From positions 36,517,672 through 36,581,671 of the forward strand of contig CM034534.1 of the NCBI GenBank assembly GCA_020002185.1: a stretch of 64,000 bases of DNA. Direction: 5' to 3'. The stretch comes from Paraescarpia echinospica. Lineage: Eukaryota > Annelida > Polychaeta > Sabellida > Siboglinidae. Below are positions 40,301 to 52,300 of this stretch, one piece after another. The translations under genes were made by a program, and so were the position numbers. Every line of letters starts with the position of its first letter. The first letter of the stretch is position 1. Below the pieces are notes generated by a model that made no database searches, was not told the origin of the DNA, and saw only the letters and a program-made list of their open reading frames with translations.

Positions 40301-43300
40301 ACATAATTTCATCAAAATATGTCCCCACTGAAAGAATTCCATCGACAAGTCAAGCATGCTAATTCCATTCACTCAGAGTGCACCTACAGGTTTCTACTTG
40401 GGTTAATCTGAAGACGGTATTGGACAGAAAGAAACAATATGGCTTCCACTGTGACGCACACTCAGTAGTGCCCATCAGCACAGACAAAAAACTAGCACCC
40501 GAACATCTTCTACAGAGATCCGTTGCTCTTGCAAGCACCAAGATAAATTGTGTGTCTTGCAACTGCTCAAAGATGCGTCTTGCCTGTGGCATCCACTGCA
40601 AATGTCAAGGACAGTGCGCAAACAGCCCAACTTTTGTACAGCTACCTGACAGTGACGATGACGACAGTGCTGATGATGATGTTTAACAAATGATATATTA
40701 GAAGATTACAGGTAGAACATTTATGATCTCTCCTAGTTATATTCAAGTTTGAATGCTATACCATTCACTGTTTGGGGTATAAGTGACATTCATGTGATCT
40801 TAGTTAAGATGTTAATTAAATCCCAGAACAACGTTGGGAGGGAGTGCTATATAAGAAATATATTATTAATTAATTGGTTAATTACTTACTTGATTGATTG
40901 ATTAAACTCCATCATTAATGTGTGGCTTAATAGACCAGTATACATATCATTACAAACGTATTAACCAATAAATGAAACAGTTAAACATATGATTAACAAA
41001 CGCAAACAAAAAGTGTTAGTTCGAAATAGAACCGAAACACCCAAAAACAAGGATTTGGGTAAAAACAAAGTTCCCCAGGGTTGATATTAGTTGTTTTTTT
41101 TGGAGGTTCAGGAAACCCTACTGGTCACCTTAAAACAAAAATTGGCTTTTTAACCAAAATGTCTGGGTCATCGTCAATTTCTACTGGACTATACACAAAA
41201 AGAGCAACAAAATCAACATCAAGAGAGGAGTACGACAGGGTGACACCATATCGCCCAAGCTGTTTACGGCAACACTCAAAAGCATATTCCGAAAAGTGAC
41301 CTGGGAAACCAGAGGCTTGAGGATCGACGGAGAATATCTCAGCCATCTTCGCTTCGCCGACGACATACTCATATGCGCTACTACACCGCAAGAACTACAA
41401 AACATGCTGCAGGAGCTAGCTGATGAAAGTGAAAAACAAGGTCTGAAGATGAACATCTCGAAGACAAAAGTAATGCTAGAAAATGACACACCAGTATATG
41501 TCAACACTACGGAGATAGAAAATGTTGAAAGCTACGTCTATCTGGGACAGCGATACAGTATCTCCAAGACAAGGAGATTTAAAGAAGAATCACCGCTGGC
41601 TGGACAGCATTCGCCAAACACCACGACATCTTCAAGGGTAACTCTGGAACCGGCTTGAAGAGACAAGTTGAAATTCCTGCATAACAAATAATCAGACTTT
41701 CCACCATTTCCTAACATGGGCACTCACCATCCAGGCAAAGAACAAGCTAGCAGCCACACAAACAAAGATAAAAAGAAGTATGTTAAACATCACGTATTGG
41801 GAGAGAAAAATAAACATCTGACTAAGAGAGAAGACAAAGGTCATAGACGTGATAGAACAAATCAGAAGGCAGAAGTGGACCTGGACAGGGCACATCAGCA
41901 GACTACGGGATAACCGATGTTGTATCACAACCTGAAGACCTTACGAAGGGAAACGATCTAGTGTGACGGTGAAGAGATGAACTAGACAAGTATTGAAAGG
42001 GCACCATCTGGCAGAGGATAGCACAAGACAGGCAGTTTTGGAAACGACATGCTGAGGCGTTTGCCCAACCACAGGACACCACAGCTGCATAATGATGATG
42101 ATGATGATACATTTTAGCACCTTATAGATAGGCCCGGGACCGAGGCAAAAGATTGACTAAACTAAGCGAAAATCGGCTTATGCAAATTCGTGTTATTGGG
42201 AGTGCACTGAATACCAATATCCGCAAAGCTATTCATATTGTTGTAAGATTGTTTAGAGATACATCATTTTTATCAGACGTCTGTCACTGACAATGTTTCA
42301 TATTTCAATTTTATGGTAAGAACTCTGTGAAACTTGGCGCTGGTCGATGTCCAGTTGTTATCACGTACACCCGCTTTAAGTTTATGTTGCTTGGGGGGAC
42401 GATAATGCAGATTATCGTTATAACTGTGTGCATAACTGCCCACCCCCTCTTTTAAAATATCTCGACCTAATCACCCATGGGCAATAATGCAATAAATACA
42501 GTAATTTATTTCTTACCAGTCACTAAAAGATTACAACATTAGTCATACACTGATACAGTTAATTAACAGGTGGCAGAAATACTTTCTCATGATTTTCTGA
42601 CATCAGCACGACGGAATACCTTTCTGCCTGGCAGAAAACCAATTTATGTCACGGCCACAACCATGATTTCATGGAATTACCCAGTTTGTTGTTGTCTAAC
42701 TTTTGAAAACTTTAAATATTTCGCAGCAAATTACTTACTCTGTCGACAACATCCTGAGACCCGCTGTAGCCATCACGTAAAGGGGCGTCTCCTTGTGTTT
42801 CTTCCGTGGAATATGTTCAGCTGCATACTTGAGAAGTGGAGCCAAGTTCTCACTCGCATTAGCTGGTGTATCCTTCAAACTTGAAATTCCTACATAGCAA
42901 AAAATCAGACTTTCCAACATTTCCTGACATGGATAACTGAACACATGCAGTTAAAATCTCCGTTTGCAATAAAAACAAACAACTTAGCTGCAGGCTCTCA
43001 TGAATGCCTATCGATGGACATGTACAATTTTTTACTGCTGGCTGAACTGGGGCAAATTTACCCAAGCTTCAAAACAACACTGGTCAGTATACGAATCATG
43101 GCCCTTTTAATTGAGAGCTTGATGTTATAATTACTATGCTATCACAGGCCTCGACATTAACACTGGCCCGCAGGCCCGGCGCCTTTTTTGGGGCTGTCGG
43201 GCCTGTTCGGGCCACCAGTTCTCATATTTTACTGGCCCATTGGTTTCAATCCGATTAACCACCATCGTGTTTCCGATAACCCGACCCTACCTAGAAAAAT

Positions 43301-46300
43301 AGGACATCCCTAAAGCTGTCGCTGCCCACGTGACTGGCGAATGGCGGGGGTCGTTAATTATTAACCAATAAGCGGTCTTGTCTTGTTACACGTTGGCTAG
43401 GGATGGCAGGCAATCTCAACTGTCTGCATGATAAAACGCTAGTGCATATAATATTCCATATAAATGGAAAGGCATCTAGGAAATTGTTTATACTGTCAAA
43501 CGTTTTATAGCATTGCTAAAGACAATGGCTGCAGGGGTGGATCTTGTAATACAGTTGTGCCTTTGGGCAGAATGAGAGCAAGGACTCTGGACTGCGGTCA
43601 CATTGTCACACACCGATGCTTTGTTTACATCTACATTGATTATCACCAGTCATAATGATAAAGTGATACACATGGTATGGGCATTCAGATGCACATTTAT
43701 CATGGTATAATGTGCCTGATCCTGGCAATACCGGCCTTACCATTGAGCTTCAGGCACAGCCAAAACCAAGAAATGCTGTTGATGTGCTGAGGACAGCCAG
43801 CTAAAGTATCAACCTGCGAAATGAAAATAGGTCGGTGACGTCTCAGATTTTGCATTAATAGCAGACAGTAGACTGATACCACCAGGGCCTCACCCAGAGG
43901 CCCGTCCACCCATCATTTGGACGGTTAAAATAAAAAATGTATTTTTGGACGGGTTTAAATTGATTGTGGACTGCTCCGCCGGGCTGGCCCTTCCATATCC
44001 GTCCATGTCATTATTTTGCGCATGCCAGCGAAGCCAGTTACACAATCTACTGAGATTGGTTTTGAAAATCGAACACCCAGATAGCTTGGCCAGCTGCCCG
44101 CCACAAGTCAGAAAGACTAATTGTCACCTAACCGCTAGTTGCTTGAAAGGCAGCCAACACTTGCGTAGACTAAATAATTCTACGTGAGGTCTACGACAGG
44201 GTGGGGAGATACAATACGCATTTGCCGATTATGATGGGATCTTTGAAAATGGATGGAATTCCATATAATCAAGATTTCAAAATGGGATTTGTTTTCAAAC
44301 AGAAAAACTGTAAACGCTGAAAAAGATTAGATTCACCAACACCATAAACGATATTGACTTTATTGGCAATATTTTGAAACAAACATGATTACTGTGCAAC
44401 GGTATTTGTTTTTATTTTGGTGGGTTTATGACGCACAATTTTAAAACGCGTAAGGCAAATCGTTACGAGTGTCATGGCGTTTTGCGATCATTGTCTGGCT
44501 GTCCACTAAGCGCATTGAAGACATGTTGTTAATTAAATGTAATTGTCACTTCGTTTTCACGGCCAGGGCAGGGCCAGACCTCAGGCCTCCGGTCCATGCT
44601 TTGCGTTCAACAAGGGGGAGATGTGCAGCATCGTAACGATGATATGCAGGCATTTATCTCTATGTGTGACCAAATTGGAGTACCGCTAGCTCATGAAAAA
44701 ACTTGCGGCCCTTCCACCTCCATCTCGTTCCTAGGAATAATCATTGATACGGTGCATATGCATGCTAGGCTTCCCGAGGATAAGCTGAACAAGGCCAGGA
44801 CACTGTTATTGAGTTTTCTAGCCAAACAGAAGGTCACTTTGAAAGAATTGCAATCGTTGATCGGTGTACTCTCGTTCGCTTCAGAAGTGGTAGTCCCTGG
44901 TAGGGCCTTTTTACGTCGGTTAATCGATCAAACTTTGGGGGTGTCTAGGCCGCATTATCATATTCGCTTAACTAGACAGACTAAATTGGATTTAGGCGTA
45001 TGGTTAGAATTCCTGCAGCACTTCAATGGCAAGGCTTTCTTTTTAGATGAGAACTTTCTGACAGGTGACTTTCTTCAGCTGCACACTGATGCCGCAGGGG
45101 GAATAGGTTATGGGGCTCTGTACGGGACAGAATGGTTTTGTGGTCTCTGGCCGGTGGCATGGCGTTCACATAATGTCGCAGTTTTGGAATTATACCCTAT
45201 CGTAGCAGCAGTACATGTGTGGGGTAATGCTTGGGAAAATAAGAGCGTATGTTTTTTCACAGATAACGAAGCCCTTGTCCCCATTATTAACAACCAGACA
45301 TCGCGTGAACCCCACATTATGGCTTTAATCCGTCCCCTGGTACTGGCATGCCTGCGGTTTAACATAAACTTTGCAGCACGTCATATTCCAGGCCGTTTTA
45401 ACATTTTGGCTGATAAGCTGTCTCGTTCACAGGTGGGAGATTTCCACGAACTGGCGCCATGGGCGAACACCAGCCCGGTAGACATCCCGTACAGCGTGTC
45501 CCCAGCCGGCTTAGGGAGTCTTTAACCACATTAATGCAGGCCTCTCTTGCACCATCGTCTCGGCTGCATTATGAGCGGGCATGGAAGAAGTTGATAACGT
45601 TTCATGATTCTTTATCTCTCCCCACTATGTTGCCTGTTTCTGTACCCATGATGTTGTTGTTCATTGCTCACCTGCATGCTGATGGATCCGCTCCGGCATC
45701 CATTGTGTCCAGTCTCGGCTGTGGCATACTTCAATAAAAGTAAGGGTTTTGCTGACCCGTCACATTGCTTTGCAGTCTCTAAAGTGTTAGCTGGTGTTAG
45801 AAGTATCGGAACTGTTCCTGATGTCCGTCTGCCTATCACTCTGCCTGTGCTTGCGCGCCTGGTGCAGGCATTACCCACAGTGTTCTCATCCCGATACAAG
45901 TGCCTCATGCTCCGTGCCATGATGGTCCTTGCTTTCAAGGCGTACTTGCGCATAGGAGAAATGGTGCCTCGGTCACGGAGTATGGTACAAGGTTGTTTGC
46001 GTGTGGGTGATGTTTTGCTATCTGGTGACTTAGTTACAATTTCTTTCCGGCGTTTTAAACACAGTGCTCTTCAAGGTCCCCAATCTCTCCAGGTTAAAGG
46101 CGAAAGCCTTCCAGGGACAGCTATCTACCTGGCTTCTTTCCTTCGGGAGTTTAGACAGGCTAGAGGTCCCGGACACGCCTTGCTGTTTGCATACCCAGAT
46201 GGCTCCCCAATGCTACGTAGAGAATTTGATGTGTCGCTGAAACAGTTACTGGTATTCTGTGGCTATCACACTAGTGCGTTTAAGGGACACAGTTTTCGCA

Positions 46301-49300
46301 TTGGGGCGGCCACTGCGGCAGCATTACGAGGGGAGTCTGATGCACAGATCAGGGCGGCGGGCAGATGGACATCAGATGCCTTTAAGAAATATATCAGGAT
46401 TGCTTGAGGTCGTTTTGCATGCTTTTTCAACATGACAGGTTATATTGTAGTGGGGTGGTCACATGTTTTTGTGACCGGTGGCGTAATGGCCCCACTTATA
46501 GGTTTAGGCTAAATCTTGATACAATGTAACTCTTCAGCAGGTAGTTGGGATTATAGTTAGGTGAATGAATGGTTAGTACGGTACGGTGCCTAAGGTCTAC
46601 TGTGATTACAGTAGTAATGATGTTGTATATATCTATAACAATACTGCTAATGTTGTATATGCCGAAATGTGGGCTCTGTCAACCTGAGGGACAGGAGACT
46701 AGTATGGGCTCAGTCACAGGCCTGGCCTTGGGATGTAGAGCCCACATTTCTCTCTCTAACTTAATCTCTTAATAAACGTCATTCATTTGGCCTTCTTTCA
46801 TCACTATTCATGACTTGTGTTGGTGCTTGCATAAATGAGAATATGCGGCCATGGCACCGTGCTGCATATGGGTTTTTGTGCTGGCAACAACGCAGGACAA
46901 GTGATGATTGTCCTAATGTCTGATGCTAATTATTATGCTAATTACCTCGTTGTCTCTGGCGCAAGGAGCCAATCACCACGTGGTAGTGGCGCGCAGTCAC
47001 AGATTACAACGAGCTCTTGGTCACTTCGTTTTGTGAAAGCAGACAGAGTGGTCGCATCAACAAATTTTGGCCCTCCCATCCCTCCAAAATTTTTGATAGC
47101 GTTAGAGACATACCATGTACATCATTGGTGGAAGAGGGGTTGATAGCAAATCTCAAAGCTTTCCCCGTTTTCTTAGTGCAGGTGGACAATGTGTTCACGG
47201 GGTTTTAACGCCGAGACAGCTCGCTTCTCTTCCACCGGTGATTTTAGTAAGTGGGGCGTAATGGCCCCACTTATAGGTTTAGGCTAAATCTTGATACAAT
47301 GTAACTCTTCAGCAGGTAGTTGGGATTATAGTTAGGTGAATGAATGGTGTGCTTGGTTAGTACGGTACGGTGCCTAAGGTCTACTGTGATTACAGTAGTA
47401 ATGATGTTGTATATATCTATAACAATACTGCTAATGTTGTATATGCCGAAATGTGGGCTCTGTCAACCTGAGGGACAGGAGACTAGTATGGGCTCAGTCA
47501 CAGGCCTGGCCTTGGGATGTAGAGCCCACATTTCTCTCTCTAACTTAATCTCTTAATAAACGTCATTCATTTGGCCTTCTTTCATCACTATTCATGACTT
47601 GTGTTGGTGCTTGCATAAATGTACATATTCCGGTTTCGAACGCAAAACTCAAAGGAATAACAACAGCCTATGTTATGCTGTCTCAAAGAGATATAGCCCG
47701 CATTTTGTAGTTCTAACAAATTCCATTGGATGGCGTCATATATATAGCGCTAGCTAAAATGGTTGAACAATGTAATTATCATTTCACTGATAATTTTTAT
47801 CAGTGAAACAGCATCAGTGATTTGAACATAGATAATTGTTAATATGATTGCTTGTGTAATTTACATCTGTTAACTTATTTATTAAGCACTGCTGCATTAG
47901 AAACAACCAGTCATTTATGTTATTGTGTGACAGGAATTATTTTATTATCTAAATTGAATTATGTACAATTGTTATTGTGTTGCAAATATTGCACAAATAA
48001 GTGTTGTTAGAAAAGATAACCACACAGTAATCAGTATTATTTAAATGCAGAGATCATAACATTGTGATATTTTAAATATGTGACAGAATGTATTTTTATT
48101 TTAAGTTAACTTTGAAATAAAATATTAATTTTCTGAACAGAAAGGGGCTTCTTTTTAATTTGTTAACTGAAAATGCGTCATTTGACACAGAAAATGCATC
48201 AATTGACACAGAATTTTTTTTTTTCTGAAACAGAAAATACGTCGTTTGAAATGGAATTTGCCTTTTTCTGAAATGGAATTTTGAAACGGAATTTGCCTTT
48301 TTTTTAAATGGAAAATCAGTGTCCCCATATATACTCAAAGTTCCTACTGTGTTTTAAACCTACAATATCAGTTCGATTGTTATGCTTCTCACATTTCTGA
48401 CTAATTTCATGAAAAAGCAAAGCTATCAAGTATTCCCTATAATATCCTAGTTCGTTGGTGCACTTGTGCTACTTCGTTTTGTGGAAATTAATAGACTAAC
48501 TGTGAACTATTTCGAATTTGGTTTCGAGTCGAGTGAGTCGAAACTAGCAACACTTACTTGAACTTGGACATGCATCTGAAAGTGGAAATTTCATATAATA
48601 ATATCGTGTTTGCGAATTTGGGCGAGACTGACCTGACCCTCAAGGTTGGTGCCTCGATCAAGCCGTTATTGTTGTTAGTACAGTGTTGGCAAGTTTTTAT
48701 ACAATATGTTCTTATTTTACGGCATTTGCGCCAGCGATGGGACGTCCCCGGACATATGCCACCGACTCAGCAAAAAAAAGGCCAAATTATGCAGACAACA
48801 ACAATATTCATTCCAGATGGTTTATTTGGGGAAAACCAGTATGGATTTGTGGAACAACACAAAAAATAGCTGGAGTAAGAACAGATGGTGCGTTTGCAAA
48901 ACTTCTTCCAGACAGGTTAGTAATTTCAAATTATTCAGCCACAATCACTTATATTTAGGCGTATGAGTATACATATTAATGTTGCTTGTACTAAATTGAT
49001 TTGATTGTTTACCTTTTAGTTATAGCCAATGGCAATGGCGGCATAGATTAATATAGATTATATCAGCTAACAGTACGATGCTATGCCTATGGCATATACC
49101 TACACTGTATGTCAATGATAATATGACTATATTATGTCTATGTCGAATATGGTAGTAGGCTAGTAGCTTAGGTAGGCTTGGGATATTAGTGTAAATGCAT
49201 TATAAGTGATCCGCAACGATTATAATTGTTGAACCAATAGTAATAGATTGAACAAAAACAATATGTTATAATTTACTAATAACAGTAATGACAAATGTAA

Positions 49301-52300
49301 TAGTAATTTACCTGATCTATTACTTTTTTTATTAAAAATTACTATTATTGGACATTTCAAAATTTAATTTCAATTCAATTGCAATTACATGTTGTCTTGG
49401 TATTTAATTATTTTCAAGGAAAAGAATATTCCAGTAGTTTCACCAGGTTTTTTGATTGCCCCTTCTGTAAGTTTTTGTTATGTTCAGTGCCCCTCAATAC
49501 CATGAAAATTAATGCCCAACATGTATATATATATATATATATATATAGCATTGGCCGTGGGCATTGGTTGCATTTGGCAGGTGGTCGTTCATTGCATTGC
49601 AACTTTTGCAAGTACATTAAAATTATTATTTGTTGTTAGAAATGCATGTGAATTAAAGTAAAGACAATATAAAGTAAAACCATTTTATTGAAACTATTTG
49701 ATAAGATTGACTACAAAATTATGAAAAGCACAATCCAACTACATGTACAATCACTGCACTTGATATGTATAATGTAATAATTTTTAATATCACGTACACT
49801 TCACATGAACATAAAATGCAAAGCAACAATAGAAACAAAAATTAGGAAGTGGTTGAAAAAATGTCAGGTACACATAAAAACAAAGTTACTTTTATCACCA
49901 TTCTTTGTTATAAAAAAACAACACTATATATAAAATGTGATTTCAAATGCTAGGTGTAGTTTATACATGCCTGGTATGTTTACAACTCACAAAATTAGTG
50001 ACTTAACTAGACTGGGTCATCGCCATGTGACCGAGAATTACATGTACAATCATTATGCCCATAAAATGTAAACAAATGAGAAAAAACTTAGGAAGATGTT
50101 AGTTGAACAAATGTAATATGTACATATCAAATAAAAATAACTATATTACGAGTCTTCGTTAAAAAAACATCACTATGATATCAAATTCGAAAATTGTGTA
50201 TTGTGTGTGCAAAGCTTGGTATGTTTACAACTCGCAAAACTAGTGACTAGACTAGACTGGGTCATCGCTATGTGACCAAGAATTACATGTACAATCACTA
50301 CATGCTACATTGCTCCAGTTTACTCAGCTGCATGAGGAGTACCTGGCTACAGGCAGTGGTGGATATTTTTGTATGAATAGTCTTCGCATATTAATTTCAG
50401 TGTGGCTGACTGCTTCCCACATAAGTCAAGATGGTGTTCGATTTAAATGAACAGGTCTGCCAGGGAGTAAAATGTAAAGCGCTTTGAGCAATCCTGAGGA
50501 CTGGATACTACACCGTATCAGAACTAACCTTACTCAAGTGTTGTTTAATCATCATGCGAAATGAAAATGTAATGTAAATTATTTGTGAAAATATAAAACA
50601 GTAATAAAAAAGAATAATTTAGAAAAATTATATGTGGCATGAAAAACATATAACAGTCCTCATGATACATAGAGAATTTAAACAAGTACAATGTTGCTGT
50701 TAGTGTATCAACAGAATGTTGTTGAAAAATGTGAAAAGGCTTTCAATATCATTACTTCATCACAAATTTGTATTGTACATAACAAGTGCCTGGTGTATGT
50801 TGCAAGAACTCAGCTGGCTGCCACTAACCAGACATGGGGTCAAATACGTTGAAAAAGTATTTAAATACAAATACTCCTGAGGGGTTCAAATACAAATACA
50901 ATAATGCAAAAGTCAAATCGAAACTTTAATTTTTCATATCCAAGATGTATTTGATTTACCTGGTAGAGGCTTTTGTTAACGTATCATGTCGACTTCATCA
51001 GTACCGATGACGCTGAATGACGTCATCGTACACGTGAGGCAGTTCATTGGTACTGATGAAGTCGACGTGATACGTTGACGAAAGCCTCTACCAGGTAAAT
51101 CAAATACATCTTGGATATGAAAAATGAAAGTTTCTGATTTGAAAACGAACTATCCTGAAGAATGTTCAGTAATAATGCAAAAGTATTTAAATACAAATAC
51201 ATTAGGAAGTATTTCAAATACTTAAACAAATATTTTGCACAAGACAGCTGTACCAAAAGCAATAACAAATCTTATATTACAAGATAATTATGTTGTTTAT
51301 CGACATAATTTCATGATGTTAAGTATAACTATTACATGAGATATTTTTTAGACTGGTAAAATCTAGTATGCTGTAAAATTGCAACAATGAAGGCAAGTAA
51401 TGATCTGGCTTGGGAATCCTCTCTATCTTCCCTTCAACCCACAGAGTGCAAATATGTCTTATCAGTTCACACAAGCATAGACACAATAGCAGGCCTTAGC
51501 AGCTAGCAGGGTTCATTATCAGGGCCAATAAAAATAAGGTGATAACTAACAAATTGATCCTGACTTCACTGTTATGTTCTCATAATGATCTCTGTGACTT
51601 CCACATAATGGCTTTCTTTTATATGGTAAATACTTTAAATACAAATACTTTCATTTAATTAGTGTCAAATATAATTACAAATATTTCAAAAATGTATTTA
51701 AATACTTTCAAATACAAATGTATTTGACCCCATGTCTGCCACTGACTATCAGCAACACAAAGACAATGAAACCCTACCACTGTAACAATGCTGGATAATT
51801 AATGTATTTTTTCATGGACACTGCTAAAAGTTATAGTTGAATTGAATACAAATACCTTGTATTATTGATTTTTGATAAATATGTCGTCACATATAAAATA
51901 TCATACATGTCAGAGCCATGCTAATTATCACTTAGTCTCCGGTATAGGTAGATGTGGATGTAAAAAGTTAGGAAGCTGGTACGCAGTACCATCGAAGACA
52001 GCGAACACATACAGTGATGTCATCGATATCTAAACTGATATAGTTTACCGAAAAATGCTCGACACTGAACCTGTCTCACAGCGTCGAAAGTTGCCATATC
52101 TGCCAGACCCTGGCACTCACCGTTCCATCACCAACTGCAGAGCTAATTAGGCGTCACCACATTCATATGTCGAGCAACCTGGATTCTACATTGGTTTCCA
52201 GTCAGTCAAGCTAACTGACTGACGTGGAAGCCAGTGTACACCCCACTGGCACTGGGGAATCTGTCACGGATGCAACAAATGACACAACTGGGATCATTCG

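Larger units (their letters stand above)
33881..42108 (+). mobile_element. RTE-type LINE split by two nested insertions
   Basis: Endonuclease, reverse transcriptase and C-terminal parts of one LINE lie in order at 34146-35244, 37193-37892 and 41194-42108. The element ends with a (GAT)n tail at 42091-42108, typical of RTE clade elements. Between the parts lie a CR1/L2-like LINE (about 35245-37192, minus) and a TIR element (37893-41191). Removing the TIR element with one TA restores the LINE frame exactly. The element has stops and frameshifts and is dead. Confidence 0.85.
44581..47621 (+). mobile_element. Tyrosine-recombinase retrotransposon (DIRS/Ngaro type), 5' truncated
   Basis: An RT-RNase H frame and a tyrosine recombinase frame are followed by two nearly identical direct repeats (46480-46837 and 47255-47621) separated by a 417-bp unique segment. 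A gene body followed by B1-A2-B2 is the split-direct-repeat layout of Ngaro/PAT elements. The matching left copy (A1) and the 5' part of the RT are missing, so the element is truncated at about 44581. Confidence 0.82.

Noticed and set aside
45108..45365. Open frame on the minus strand
   Set aside because: It is antisense to the RNase H region of the retrotransposon, with no motif of its own.
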